Position numbers and translations under genes: made by a program. The notes under the pieces are model-generated. The model was not told the origin of the DNA. It was given only the letters and a program-made list of their open reading frames with translations, and did not search any database. From the NCBI GenBank assembly GCA_037903355.1, contig JBAJFE010000059.1, positions 310,001 to 374,000 on the forward strand: a stretch of 64,000 bases of DNA, written 5' to 3'. Below, in pieces: positions 11,492-21,874 of this stretch (position 1 is its first letter; every line of letters begins with the position of its first letter). The DNA is from Trichuris trichiura (Eukaryota; Nematoda; Enoplea; Trichinellida; Trichuridae).

Positions 11492-14190
11492 CAGGTAGTT
11501 CTCATATAACGCGTTTTTGCTCATACGCGATTTTGAAATCGTAGCATTTTCTCACATAACGCGATTCTGTTTTCGCTCTTACGCGGTTTCACCGGCTGAA
11601 AAGCGTGGGCGTACGGCAAAGTCGGTCCATGTTTTAATCCACCAAGAGCAAACAAACGCCATGCTGTTAGCCTATGCGCGTTCTTCGGTCACGAACAAAC
11701 GAAATATGACAAAAACGTTTAGGATTCTTATCAGAAGTAGTGTCCGACCCAGCTGTGCATCCTGCGATATGCATACTCAAACAGGCTGCTGATCGGTGTT
11801 CATGTTCGGTGGAATAATTCTCGCCGGCAGGAACATGAGTACAGACGACGTTTCCATTTTCAATTCTCCCGAAGCGCAGGTATCGTTGAGGTTTTTCGGT
11901 GAGTCGTAGTACGCTTGCACAGAATTCGGAAAGCATTCACACCGTCTGATTTCGCGATTTGAGGATAGCCTTTAAGTATCTGAAAATGTCTAAGCTTCCT
12001 GATTCGAAGTCAGCTGGTAGTGGTCGAAAAAGAAAAGCGCTGACTGTTGGAGAGAAGCTTGAGATACTGAAACGGTATGAACGGAATGAGACGACAGGTG
12101 ATATCGTCAAAGCTACCGGCATAAAGGAATCAACTTTGCGGACCATTAGGAGCAATGCAGAAAAAATTAAACAGACTTGCCTAAGCCGAACCAGTTCAAG
12201 TATTGCGATGTCAATAAGAACAAGGCCTAAGATACTGAAAAAAATGGAAAAACTACTCAGCATTTGGATCGAAACTCAAATGACGAAAAGAATAGGAACA
12301 ACGTTTTTCACCATCAGACAAAACGAAGTTACCATTTACGAAGACCTTAAGAAACAGTCGACAAATCCTACTGAAATTCCTCCATTTACTGCTAGTAGTG
12401 GTTGATTCTGCCGTTTCAAGAATCGATACAGTTTTCACAATGTTCGTCTCTGTGGCGAAGCAGGAAGCGCGGACGTCGATGCCGCGCAAACATTTTCAAT
12501 AGAAGTACAAAACTTGGTCAAAGAAAACGGCTACTGCCTCGATCAAATTTTTAATTTCGACGAGACAAATCTTTATCTAAAGCGTATGCCAAAAAGGACC
12601 TACATTTCCAGAGAGCGTAGGCATGCCGCAGGAATCTGCGCTGCGAAAGATCGTGTGACTATAATGCTCGGTGCCAACGCTAGTGGGGACCTTAAGCTGA
12701 AGCCATTGATGATTCATCGTCATGCCAATCCACGAGCCCTAAGGGGAATTGTTAAAAGCAGTTTGGGCGTTTACAGCAAAAGAGGATGGATGACTGCCCA
12801 AGTTTGCCTTGATATTTTTTTGTAATGCTTATGTGAATGACATTAAGAAATACTTGAACGAGAAGAACTTGGCTTTTAAAGTTCTCGTAATCATGAATAG
12901 CGCGCCAAGCCACCCACCGATGATAGCTGAGCTAGACCCAAATGTCCACTTTGTTTTCTTGCCTGCACGGACCACTTCTTTGTTACAACCGCTTGACCAA
13001 GGCGTTATCAGAGCATTCAAAGCTTACTACTTAAGGCGAACGTTCAAGATGCTGATCGACGCGACCGTCGGAGAAAATTGTTAAGCTGTGATGGAATGTT
13101 GGATGAACTATAACCTGAGAATGGCCATTAACAACATCGCGGAAGCCTGGAATGACGTATCGAAACAGTGCTTGCACCGTGTTTGGCGGAAACTCATCGC
13201 AGATCTGATCTGCGATCTTAAAGAATTTGAGCCTTCTGCTCAAGTATGCAAAATTACTGAAAGCTGCGTTCAGTTGGCAAACAGGCTAGGCTTTGAAGGA
13301 GTGGAATATCAGGATATTGAGGACGTTTTGAATTGTCAACTGGATGAGCTGACCACCGAGGAGCTGCGGGAACTTTCTCTAACACGGGAAGCAGAAGGAA
13401 GAGAAGAAGATGATGAAAATCAGGAAGTTCCTCCGCCTCCTCCGCGACAAATGGCCACTGCTGAGCTGTCAGATACCCCGGAAAGTATTGAACAGCATTT
13501 ACAATTGCTCGAAAACAATGATTGTAATGCAGAACGCAGCGGGAAAACCACAAGAGGTATCTGAGCTTGCTTGGAGCCATATAAGCAGCTGCTCTACGAA
13601 AGAAGTACACGTGCGAAACAAAAGAAGCTCAAATTCTACTTTACTGCAATGAAGAAACATTGTGACGATGAGGAAGCGCTACCTTCTACATTTAATAGGA
13701 CCTCAGTTCGCCCGTAACAAAGGATAGTGAGATTAAAAAGTGAGTCCAACGGAACTCCATTCTTTCCTGGGTATGAGGTCGTTTATTTTAGTACTGAGAG
13801 GGACTCTTTTCACAAGCTAAAGACGCAAGCACGCCACGCCTGAAAGCCAGTTTGAACTCTACCCGCTGTAAAGAGTATCATAAAAGTTCTGCCGTTAATG
13901 TATGATCGCCGTAAAAGAGAATGTTATTCAGACCCCGTGTAAGAGGATCCATACGTCAGCGTGCGTAACGGTAGAATAAGTAGCTCAGGTACATCATAAT
14001 TCCTGTTTCAACCTAGCTTATTTAAGATATCTCTCCGTTGTTGTATACGAGTAAACAATCCTTCTGACGCTTTGAACCAAATCGTGATTTTTCTATACTT
14101 TACCTGTCTTCTATAATGCGATTTCATATAACGCGAGATTTTTCAGGACTTTTAAGTGACCAAACGCTCGCGTTATACGAGAACTTCCTG
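11492..14190 (+). mobile_element. Tigger/pogo-like DNA transposon, 2699 bp, inactivated
   Basis: Bounded by terminal inverted repeats: CAGGTAGTTCTCATATAACG at the left and, read inward from the right, CAGGAAGTTCTCGTATAACG. The duplicated TA target dinucleotide is at 11,490-11,491 and 14,191-14,192. Unit 2 of the tandem duplication shows the empty site around 25,760 (GTCAGATAGATTGACATG), which fixes both ends. Sub-terminal copies of the ATAACGCG motif occur at both ends. It encodes a decayed CENP-B/Tigger-type transposase. Confidence 0.93.
11959..13564 (+). pseudogene. Tigger-type transposase, three lesions
   Basis: Remains of a pogo-superfamily transposase. The N-terminal psq-like helix-turn-helix (KRKALTVGEKLEILKRYE) is followed by a CENP-B/Tc5-type second DNA-binding region and a DDE_1 catalytic core. 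The first Asp lies in FNFDETNLYLKRMPKRTY and the third in TTSLLQPLDQGVIRAF. The second catalytic position, normally Asp in DNAP-x-H, reads Asn (MNSAPSHP). An in-frame TGA stands at 12,403-12,405 where the family has Trp. There is a frameshift in a T-run near 12,820 and an in-frame TAA at 13,082-13,084. The element therefore cannot make active transposase. The long acidic, proline-bearing C-terminus ends at 13,564. Confidence 0.9.
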
Positions 14191-14302
14191 TAGATTGACA
14201 TGAATTGAGTGAATCCTCATTATTTGAACTATACTTGCCAATGGATTGCTCAGGCAATGGAAAACCATTTGAGTTGCAGGCACCGTGCCTCTGTCATATG
14301 TA

Positions 14303-14330
14303 CAGTCGGCCCTCGTTGTCCGCGGTTAAT
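14303..14330 (+). mobile_element. Possible pogo/Tigger terminal repeat relic
   Basis: CAGTCGGCCCTCGTTGTCCG preceded by TA resembles the terminal repeat of another Tigger-type family. It starts where unit 1 departs from unit 2 (compare 25,860), and about 300 nt of sequence up to the AT microsatellite is absent from unit 2. No matching right end was found, so the boundaries are uncertain. Confidence 0.35.
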
Positions 14331-14610
14331 TCGTCTCGAATTTTGAGCGTTACACCACGTTGTATAGGATACCCTATGAAAGTGGCCAAATAGCTTGTAT
14401 TCCAGCCGCGTATTTCATCCTATCCTCTTGAATTCCTTCCGGAACGGTTATCATACCTAGTGATCCTTCGAAGCTTGGTACTACGGAATCTAGCTACGAG
14501 ATAATCACATCAATGAGACTGCGCTTGTCCAGTGGGGCCGGCCATCAGAGTCCAAACCACTACGTACAAGAAAGGACGAAAGTAGGATGATCTTTCTTTA
14601 AACGCCTTGG

Positions 14611-14634
14611 ATATATATATATATATATATATAT
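14611..14634. repeat. (AT)12 microsatellite
   Basis: Twelve AT dinucleotides, at the right edge of the sequence that unit 1 does not share with unit 2; the equivalent place in unit 2 (about 25,910-25,930) is a shorter, degenerate AT stretch. Confidence 0.9.
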
Positions 14635-15063
14635 CCGTTAGATGGAAGGATTAACTTGTATTAACACAGTCTGGTGTTTGATTTAAGACTACTGTCAACC
14701 TTTATAGTCATGGTGGTCAAAGTAATTCTCAATCTGAATATATTATCTGTGAAATACATACAAGTACGACGGATTAGTATATACCAGTGTTTCCCAACCT
14801 TTTTGGAGCCAGGGCCCCCTCTCGCGACCTTCTTGCCAGGACCGTTAGATGGAAGGATTAACTTGTATTAACACAGTCTGGTGTTTGATTTAAGACTACT
14901 GTCAACCTTTATAGTCCTGGTGGTCAAAGTAATTCTCAGGGTCTTATCTGAATATATTATCTGTGAAATGCCCTACATACAAGTACGACGGATTAGTATA
15001 TACCAGTGTTTCCCAACCTTTTTGGAGCCAGGGCCCCCTCTCGCGACCTTCAACTTGCCAGGA
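14635..15063 (+). repeat. Local tandem repeat of 207 and 222 bp
   Basis: Two adjacent copies, 14,635-14,841 and 14,842-15,063, both starting CCGTTAGATGG and both ending inside the left terminus of the hAT-like element. The first copy lacks 7, 5 and 3 nt relative to the second. The second copy and unit 2 of the large duplication agree at the first two sites, so those are losses in copy one. Because the repeat includes transposon sequence, it arose after the hAT insertion. Confidence 0.85.
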
Positions 15064-15965
15064 CCCCCCGTCATTCTCCCCAACGTAATTCTCCTGCTTC
15101 TGTTATCCTCAGGTGCGCCTACTGTGGTTACGTTGTTGTGAATTTATACAAGTAGTTCAACACCTGAAACAGGCTGCAGAACGTGGAATTGATTCCACTG
15201 CCTACCGTGTATGCCAAAGAAAAAACAGTTAAGCCAGGCCGTCATTAAAAACCTTATTAACCTGCGGATCTTGTCAGCCGCAAGTAGGACCCCATGGTTT
15301 GCACAGTAAAAGTTGAGTGGGCGATCAATGGCTGGAAAACCTGGCGATGCGAAGTCAACGCTAAATTTCTTTTCTACGTTAGAGCGAAATGGCTAGTAAG
15401 GAAGCCGGCTCCCATATACGGTGAAAGCTCCTTAACGATATTCGAAACCGTTAACGCCTTTAATTCTTTAGTTGGCACTGAAGGCGTTCTTTTCGTATTG
15501 CTGGACTTAAGCCGGCTAATTGCAGATCGGGGAGAGTTCAGAATACAAGCGCCGCACTGGGTTTCCTCTTCCTCGTTTTTTTGGGCTGTTAGCAATGGTA
15601 GCGCAATATGTAAGTCAGGCTGCGATGCTATTCTCAGGGCTGCGCAACACTGAATCTAAATTCAGTATTTCCTCAAAGCAAGAGGACAGTCGCTTGGTCT
15701 TACCTCAGTGTGACGACTGGGTATGGTGCAGTGCTACTAATTTATCCACGTCCGGCTCGATAGTCGTCAGAAGTAATCTCAGGTCGCCTCCCCTCACTAT
15801 CCTGAACGGCAGGATTGCTCTCGTCCTGCGGCACAGACTACCAGGGATCTACTGAGGCCCCCCTAAGCTCCCAGGGACCACCTGAACCGCCAATTCTTCC
15901 CAGGGCCACCTTCAAGTTTTCCAGAGCCCCCAAGGGGCCCCTGGGACCCCATTTGGGAATCACTG
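15004..15965. mobile_element. Non-autonomous hAT-like element, 962 bp
   Basis: The ends are imperfect inverted repeats: CAGTGTTTCCCAACCTTTTT at the left and, read inward from the right, CAGTGATTCCCAAATGGGGT, both followed by G/C-rich sequence. It is flanked by a perfect 8-bp duplication GTATATAC (14,996-15,003 and 15,966-15,973). Unit 2 has one copy at the corresponding place (about 26,090, ATATATAC). CAGTG ends plus an 8-bp TSD are the hAT signature. The interior has open frames on both strands (for example 15,294-15,653) but no recognisable hAT transposase, so it looks like a deletion derivative or a large MITE. Confidence 0.88.
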
Positions 15966-17443
15966 GTATATACAATCAGATCCCTGTATCCGTGATTCTC
16001 ACTCCTCTGCCCACGCAATTGAGTATTCCGCAATTCGCAGTTTTCGTAGGAAATAGAACTGCTTCTTGGTATTTCTGCGTGCGCAGATCAAACTAACTAT
16101 TGCGGGTCATATTATCGAAGACTTTTTTATGGGTTTTCAAGAGCGTTTTATAATTTCCTTTACTTTTTGTTCTGAGCGGATTTTTAGCATCCTGCGGTTT
16201 CCTCCTTGATGGAGCGTGATGAACGCTTTTTAATCAGCAACTCACAGAGCTGCTTCTAATGCAGACTGAACATTCACTAAACATTTCCGCACTACTGGTA
16301 ACTCCTTTAAAAGAAACTTCTGACGTGATGTGGCAATGTTTGAGTCTGGACTGGTCCTCTGGCGGTTACGAAGCACTGGCAAACCTTGGTATGATATCAC
16401 AACCTGTGAATCAGCCCGCCCGGCTCAGTATCCGCGCCCGATGTCTGAATTCGCTGGAGGATCACTGATTTATTGGGTGCTAAATAGGAGAAGCAAAGTT
16501 TTGATGACCTCTACCCTGAGAAACGCGAGTTGGGTGGCACGCTATGAGGAAGAGGTTAATGTCAAGGACAACTGATCTATTTAATATGAACTTAATATGT
16601 TCTCTCATTAAAGCCACATTGTGCACACCAAAATAAACGTTCAAAATTATTCATGGTCACCTCTGGAACCTAGTCCCCGCGATACGAACGTTCTATTCCA
16701 TATCATCTCATCATCTACGATAATTAGTTCAAGAAAATTTTACGGGTAGTTACAGAGTTCAGGATGCACAACATACCGTTACTGTTCTTATGGGCCTTCA
16801 GGAGAGTCTAATTTTTATGAGTAAGTTACGGTATGAGATACGTTATGATAATTGATAGTATTTTCAAATCAGTCCAGTTTCACCCGCGATAAAAGAAATA
16901 ACACCCTGTAAAGCAACATATAAGCCTAGGCTGCAACAAATAACTTAAGAACAATTACGAAAAAGTGGACCATTTTTGAGCGAAGGCGAGTATACCGTCT
17001 ACCCTGGAACTATTCTACAAGTGAGTAAGTAAGGGTTGCAGTCTCGCGTAACGAAGTTGTTTCAACCAGTTCAAAACCTTCAACTGCTTTCACAAAAAGT
17101 CCAACACTCCCAAGTCTTAAATAACAAAGAAACAAACCAAAAAATTGGCAACTTACCTACAGACGGAAGCAATCACGATTCTTCTAAAACACCTCGGAAC
17201 AGTCGGAATTAGCAAGGCAATAACACAAAAATTAATAAAAAGCAAAACTTCTTTCGCTATACATTTTATAAACGCTCAGAATCAACAATTGTACCTTTAC
17301 AACGCAGCGTATACAATACAACGTTTTCAGGTTACAAAGCTAAATCTTTCCTCAATGTTCATCGACGCAACCCACTCGCATTTTGCAGTCCATACTCTTT
17401 TCTGTTATCATCAGCGATGCGCACACGTCCGCACTTTTCCTAA

Positions 17444-17638
17444 TGTAGCGACTGGAACAGCTGCGTACTCGAAGCGCACTGCACATTAAGGTCACCGGCC
17501 TCCCTAGCTATCGCCAGCTGTTGACGCGTCGTTTTCACTCACTCTCGTCAGTTCGTGTGTTCGTGTTGACGTTACTGTTTTTGACGTGAAGTAAAAGATT
17601 TGTTTCTTGCACGCATCAGACATAGCATGGCAACTACA
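17444..17638 (+). repeat. 5' LTR
   Basis: 195 bp, begins TGTAGCGACTGG and ends CAACTACA. The gag start codon (17,627) lies inside its last 12 bases, so the first residues of Gag are LTR-encoded. Confidence 0.93.
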
Positions 17639-18421
17639 AGTGGTGACCCGATGAGCCAGTTCTCTCCTCAGCAAGACTGCCCTCCTAAGGTAGAGCAAAG
17701 CGCCTCTTTCCAGGTGAACGCTGCGCGAGTCGAGCTTCCGCAATTCGATCTCGAAGACATTGACACTTGGATGCTTATGTGCGAAAACCTCCTGCACGAC
17801 GCGGGAGTTGTGCGTCAGGATACGATGTTCCGCAAGATACTGGCCAAACTACCAGCTCAGTACTTTCGTATGGTCAAGCACCTAGTGTTGCAACAGCCCC
17901 TAGCTGCCGACTGCTTCGATCAGCTCAAGACATGCTTGCTAGACCGTCTAGGTTTAGCTCCCAGCGAGCGGCTACGCAAGCTGGAACTCTTACCGCCCAG
18001 CCTGGGCGTCATGAAGCCCTCCTGGCTTTACGGCCAATTAGAACAATTGTACCCCAACGACGTGGACCACGAAATCATCCATGAAATGTTCCTCAAGCGC
18101 CTCCCTCTGTCCGTTAGCATTTTGTGCCGTGAAAAGCTCAGGAACCACCGACTAGCACAAGTGGCATACATGGCTGATGCTCACTTTCCGCTACAATCAG
18201 ATTACACTGCTTCTGCAGTTACTGCACAAGCTCCCGTCGAAGATGTGCCCTTCCCCTCTAGCAGTGACGCGCTGATTGCAGCTGCACGTCTACAGGCACC
18301 GGCGGGCCGCTCAAGCGCGCTGCGCAGACGATGGCAACCTGCCCAAGCAAGAGTTCGTAAACAACCACCTCGAAGTGAGCACATATCCTACTTTGTTGAC
18401 CGATGGTGCCGTATTCATTAA
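17627..18421 (+). CDS. Retrotransposon Gag-like region, ends at a premature stop
   Basis: 264 codons from the LTR-internal ATG to TAA at 18,419-18,421. It resembles the capsid-like N-terminal part of CsRn1-type Gag (QFDLEDIDTWMLMCENLL region). The TAA falls inside a C-x3-H-x9-C-x3-C pattern whose Cys and His begin just before the stop, while the remaining two Cys lie after it in the same frame (18,422-18,475). Gag and pol are thus one frame broken by one stop, either an inactivating mutation or a readthrough arrangement. Confidence 0.75.
   Translation: MATTSGDPMSQFSPQQDCPPKVEQSASFQVNAARVELPQFDLEDIDTWMLMCENLLHDAGVVRQDTMFRKILAKLPAQYFRMVKHLVLQQPLAADCFDQLKTCLLDRLGLAPSERLRKLELLPPSLGVMKPSWLYGQLEQLYPNDVDHEIIHEMFLKRLPLSVSILCREKLRNHRLAQVAYMADAHFPLQSDYTASAVTAQAPVEDVPFPSSSDALIAAARLQAPAGRSSALRRRWQPAQARVRKQPPRSEHISYFVDRWCRIH
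17641..17655 (+). promoter_or_regulatory. Primer binding site
   Basis: TGGTGACCCGATGAG starts two bases after the 5' LTR. The first nine bases match what is expected for pairing with the 3' end of metazoan tRNA-Trp, the primer reported for CsRn1-type elements; later bases diverge. It overlaps the gag reading frame. Confidence 0.65.
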
Positions 18422-21400
18422 CGCTACGGCCCCGAAGCCCGTAACTGTCTCGGCGACTGTACCTTCCGGCAAGACATGTCGGGAAAACGCTTACGCCGAC
18501 CATTAGTAGCGGCGGCTATTGGCAACGGCTACAACTCTCCATTGCTTTTCGTCCGCAATGTTACCGGCCGTCGCTTTCTCGTTGACAGCGGCAGTGAAGT
18601 GACCATGTTGCCTGCTGAGCCATCTAGCCGGCGCAGACCCCTGCCTGGTGCTCCCAAACTGAAGGCAGCTAACGGAACGACCATTGACGTATTCCAAACT
18701 GGTCGGCACGAAATCCTCGATTTAGGCCTTGGCCGTACCTATACTTTCAAGTTTGTAGTTGCTGCTGTGCCAGATGCAATCCTTGGTGCCGATTTTTTGC
18801 GCCAACACGGCCTGATACCTGACTTAAAAGCCGCACGCCTTCGCGACGGCGTCACCTTCCTGTCAGCAACCTGCTCACACTGTCGTCGCAAAGCAGCGGC
18901 TCGTCTCGTACACGTCAAACTCGAGCACAACTCGGACGTACCCATCGACGGCCAATCGTTTCAGCACGTGCGAAACACACCAGTGTTCCTGTCCCTCGCA
19001 GACACTCCAGGCGAGTTCCCTGCCGTCACTATGCCAGGGGTTGAACATTGCATTCAGACCCGAGGCCCTCCGGTCTACGCCCGCCCCAGGCGTCTCATGC
19101 CAGCCAAACTGGACGCCGCAAAGAAGGAGCTAGATGAACTCGTCCGCCAGGGTATACTTATACCATCTCAGTCCCCGTGGGCGAGTCCCATCCATTTGGT
19201 TCCCAAAGACAAAGGAAACTGTTATCGCATGGTTGGCTGCTATGAGCGTCTCAATGCGATTACCCTGCCAGACAGATACCCTATCCCAGACATTCAAACA
19301 TTTGCCGACCATCTCCACGGTGCCACCATCTTCAGCAAAATAGACTTAGCTCGCGCGTTCGCCCAGATACGTATGAGCCCCGAGGACCAACACAAGACCG
19401 CAATAACGACCCCGTTCGGCCTTTACGAGTATACAAGGATGCCCTTCGGACTGCGCAATGCCGCTCAAACCTTCCAACGGCTGATGGATTCAGTTTTCCG
19501 AGGTCTCCCTAGGATATTCGTCTACATCGACGACATCTTGGTGTTTTCCAGATCGGCTCAAGAACATCGAGCTGATCTACAAGCCGTTTTCCAGCGTCTG
19601 CAAAAGTACAGACTAACGATTCGCCCGGACAAATGCGTCTTCGGAAAACCTCAAGTTCAGTTCCTCGGCTTTCAACTCTCTGACGCCGGGCTGACTCCAC
19701 TCCCAGAAAAAGTCAGCGACCTAATCAACCTGCCTCCACCGCAGAATATAGCAGATTGCCGCCGCTTCTTAGGCATGGTCAACTATTACCACCGCTTTCT
19801 GTCGAACCTTGCATCAACGCTACTTCCGCTTCATCAGCTAGCCAATCAGCCCAAACGTCAGCCGTTCCAGTGGCTTCCAGACCATGATGCCGCCTTCCAA
19901 GAGGCTAAACAGCGCCTTGCCCAAGCAGCAACGCTAGCCTTCCCTCGCTCACAAGTACCAACCCAGGTAATTGCTGACGCCAGTGATAGTGCCGTTGGCG
20001 CAGTTATCCAGCAACGGCATGGCAGCCGCTGGGTTCCAGTCGCCTTCCATTCCAGGAAGCTGTCTCCCAGTCAGCTCAAGTGGAGCACAGGCGACAAGGA
20101 GCTCTTTGCGCTCTTCAGCGCTGTGAAAAGGTTCCGCCATCTCCTTGAAGGCCAGCAGGATCTGCAATTCTGTACCGACCACAAGCCATTGACGCATGCG
20201 TTCACAGCGAAATCGGAACGCTCAGCACGTGTTCAGCGACAACTTGCCTTCCTTAGCGAATTCTCCACGAACATTCACCACATTGGAGGCACCCACAACG
20301 TTGTCTCAGATTGCCTGAGCCGGCCACCGCAAACAGTGAATAGTACCAGCTACGACGTTTCGTGTTCCGATTTCAAGCAACTAGCTGAACAGCAGCACAG
20401 CTGCCCAGACGTGGCTGCATTAGCCACCAACCGCTCTCTTGCGCTAGAGCACCGAACCATAGAAGGTACACCCGCGCGGCTATTGGTGGACGTTTCAACT
20501 GGTACCTCTCGTCCTCTGGTCCCTCGCTCCCTCAGGCGTCCCATCTTCGACAGATTCCACGGTATTCATCATCCTGGAATTCGTGCGACCAAACGCTTGC
20601 TCACTGAACGCTTCGTTTGGCAGAACATGTGCTCGGACATAGCCTTTTGGTGCAACACTTGCCTCAGGTGCCAGTCATCAAAGGTTGGACGCCACCAGCG
20701 CACTCACCTATTACGTCCTCCAACCCCTTCGAACCGATTCGAGGCCCTTCACGTGGACTTAGTCGGTCCCCTCCCATGCTCCAGGGGATTTCAGTACATG
20801 TTCACAATCGTCGACCGCTACACGAGGTACCCTGAGGCTATCCCGCTCAAAGACGCCACAGCTACAGAATGTGCACGAGCACTGCTGAGCTGGATTTCGC
20901 GTTTCGGCATTTGCCTCCGACTCACGTCTGACCGCAGGCGACAGTTCATCAGCGATGTTTGGCGTGAACTCTGCCAGCTGCTTGGGATCCAAAGCCACAC
21001 GACCTTAGCCTACGAACCTCACCAGAACGGGCTAGTCGAGCGCATGCACAGGGACTTGAAAGCTTCCTTGATGGCCACCATGCAAGGCGACCCAAACTGC
21101 TCAGACACGCTGCCAGTGGTCCTTATGGGCATGCGCGCCGCTTTCAAACCAGACATCGGGACCTCGGCTGCAGAGTTGGTCTTTGGAGAGACCCTCAGAC
21201 TCCCTGGCCAGTACTTTGATAGGCTTCCCGACGAATCCCACAGCGAATTCGCAAAGAACCTGCGGCGTGCCTTCGCCCGGCTACGCCCAGTAAAAGCTTC
21301 CTGGCATCAGCCTATTGCAGGGCGTCCCACGTTCGTCTCCCCATCTTTATCGACAGCCACTCACGTCTTTGTCAGGCTGGATTCCCACAGAACTCCGCTT

Positions 21401-21529
21401 CAGCAACCGTACAAAGGTCTATACCGCGTTGTCGAGAGAGGACCAAAGTCATATGTTCTCGAACTGGAGGCTGGAAGCGATTCAGTGTCAATCGACAGGC
21501 TGAAACCAGCCTTTCTGGCACCCGCCTAG
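18422..21529 (+). CDS. Retrotransposon Pol polyprotein (PR-RT-RNase H-IN)
   Basis: Open from after the gag stop to 21,529; the first ATG is at 18,476 (1017 aa). Domains in order: an aspartic protease (FLVDSGSEVTMLP); reverse transcriptase with the YIDD catalytic box (FVYIDDILVF) and the upstream LVPKDKGNCYRMVGCY region; RNase H (VIADASDSAVGAVIQQ and FCTDHKPL); and an integrase with an HHCC zinc finger (HHPGIRATKRLL, then CNTCLRCQ) and a DDE core (HVDLVGPLP, LTSDRRRQF, HQNGLVERMHRDLK). All catalytic residues I can check are present. The usual TSDRG reads TSDRR. Internal codons are more G/C-rich than the flanking DNA. No frameshift was seen in 1017 codons. Confidence 0.93.
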   Translation, partial: RYGPEARNCLGDCTFRQDMSGKRLRRPLVAAAIGNGYNSPLLFVRNVTGRRFLVDSGSEVTMLPAEPSSRRRPLPGAPKLKAANGTTIDVFQTGRHEILDLGLGRTYTFKFVVAAVPDAILGADFLRQHGLIPDLKAARLRDGVTFLSATCSHCRRKAAARLVHVKLEHNSDVPIDGQSFQHVRNTPVFLSLADTPGEFPAVTMPGVEHCIQTRGPPVYARPRRLMPAKLDAAKKELDELVRQGILIPSQSPWASPIHLVPKDKGNCYRMVGCYERLNAITLPDRYPIPDIQTFADHLHGATIFSKIDLARAFAQIRMSPEDQHKTAITTPFGLYEYTRMPFGLRNAAQTFQRLMDSVFRGLPRIFVYIDDILVFSRSAQEHRADLQAVFQRLQKYRLTIRPDKCVFGKPQVQFLGFQLSDAGLTPLPEKVSDLINLPPPQNIADCRRFLGMVNYYHRFLSNLASTLLPLHQLANQPKRQPFQWLPDHDAAFQEAKQRLAQAATLAFPRSQVPTQVIADASDSAVGAVIQQRHGSRWVPVAFHSRKLSPSQLKWSTGDKELFALFSAVKRFRHLLEGQQDLQFCTDHKPLTHAFTAKSERSARVQRQLAFLSEFSTNIHHIGGTHNVVSDCLSRPPQTVNSTSYDVSCSDFKQLAEQQHSCPDVAALATNRSLALEHRTIEGTPARLLVDVSTGTSRPLVPRSLRRPIFDRFHGIHHPGIRATKRLLTERFVWQNMCSDIAFWCNTCLRCQSSKVGRHQRTHLLRPPTPSNRFEALHVDLVGPLPCSRGFQYMFTIVDRYTRYPEAIPLKDATATECARALLSWISRFGICLRLTSDRRRQFISDVWRELCQLLGIQSHTTLAYEPHQNGLVERMHRDLKASLMATMQGDPNCSDTLPVVLMGMRAAFKPDIGTSAAELVFGETLRLPGQYFDRLPDESHSEFAKNLRRAFARLRPVKASWHQPIAGRPTFVSPSLSTATHVFVRLDSHRTPLQQPYKGLYRVVERGPKSYVLELEAGSDSVSIDRLKPAFLAPA

Positions 21530-21671
21530 CCTGAAGCTGCTAGTCCGCCCATCATCATTGAGACTACCGAAACCGCCTTAGACGCCAGTGGACCTCAACC
21601 TTGCCCGGCCGCTTGCCACGTCATCCGGCAAGATATTCTGATTTCCTTCCTTTCGTCAGTCGCAAATCCGC

Positions 21672-21679
21672 GGGGGAGG
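21672..21679 (+). promoter_or_regulatory. Polypurine tract
   Basis: GGGGGAGG directly abutting the 3' LTR (TGTAGCG starts at 21,680), the expected plus-strand primer site. Confidence 0.75.
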
Positions 21680-21874
21680 TGTAGCGAGTGGTCCAGCTGC
21701 GTACTCAAAACGCATTGCACATTATGGTCACCGGGCTCCCTAGCTACCGCCAGTTGTTGGTGCTTCGTTTTCACTCACTCTCGTCAGTTCGTGTGTTCGT
21801 GTTGACGTTACTGTTCTTGACGTGAAGTAAAAGATTTGTTTCTTGCACGCATCAGACATAGCATGGCAACTACA
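21680..21874 (+). repeat. 3' LTR
   Basis: 195 bp, TGTAGCGAGTGG..CAACTACA, followed by the CTAA target duplication and then the continuation of tandem unit 2 (CATGAATAATTGACTGG). Confidence 0.93.

Larger units (their letters stand above)
7282..16860 (+). repeat. Tandem duplication, unit 1 (carries two later transposon insertions)
   Basis: First of two head-to-tail units. It begins with TTTTCAAATCAG at 7282 and runs to GATAATTGATAGTA at 16,860, where the same TTTTCAAATCAG immediately starts unit 2. Contents in order: non-coding sequence with short open frames (7282-8990), a broken Tudor gene (9005-10,440), a small open frame (10,720-10,908), a Tigger element (11,492-14,190), a pogo-like terminus and an AT microsatellite, a 207-bp tandem repeat, a hAT-like element (15,004-15,965) and a final piece matching 26,100-26,986. 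Removing the insertions leaves roughly 5.4 kb. Most of the unit matches unit 2 at high identity by eye, apart from a cluster of small deletions at 9.69-10.61 kb. Confidence 0.9.
17444..21874 (+). mobile_element. Ty3/gypsy LTR retrotransposon, CsRn1-like, structurally complete
   Basis: Two 195-bp LTRs (17,444-17,638; 21,680-21,874) with TGTA..TACA ends, flanked by a perfect CTAA target duplication (17,440-17,443; 21,875-21,878). The empty site in unit 1 lies near 7858. By eye the LTRs differ at about 14 of 195 positions, nearly all in the first half, so the insertion is not very recent. A primer binding site, gag, pol and a polypurine tract are all present in order. Domain order PR-RT-RH-IN is that of Ty3/gypsy elements. 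The PBS and the Cys/His pattern in gag suggest the CsRn1/Kabuki clade (inference). Confidence 0.95.

Noticed and set aside
15294..15855. Open frames inside the hAT-like element
   Set aside because: No hAT transposase motif (no catalytic or dimerisation region recognised).
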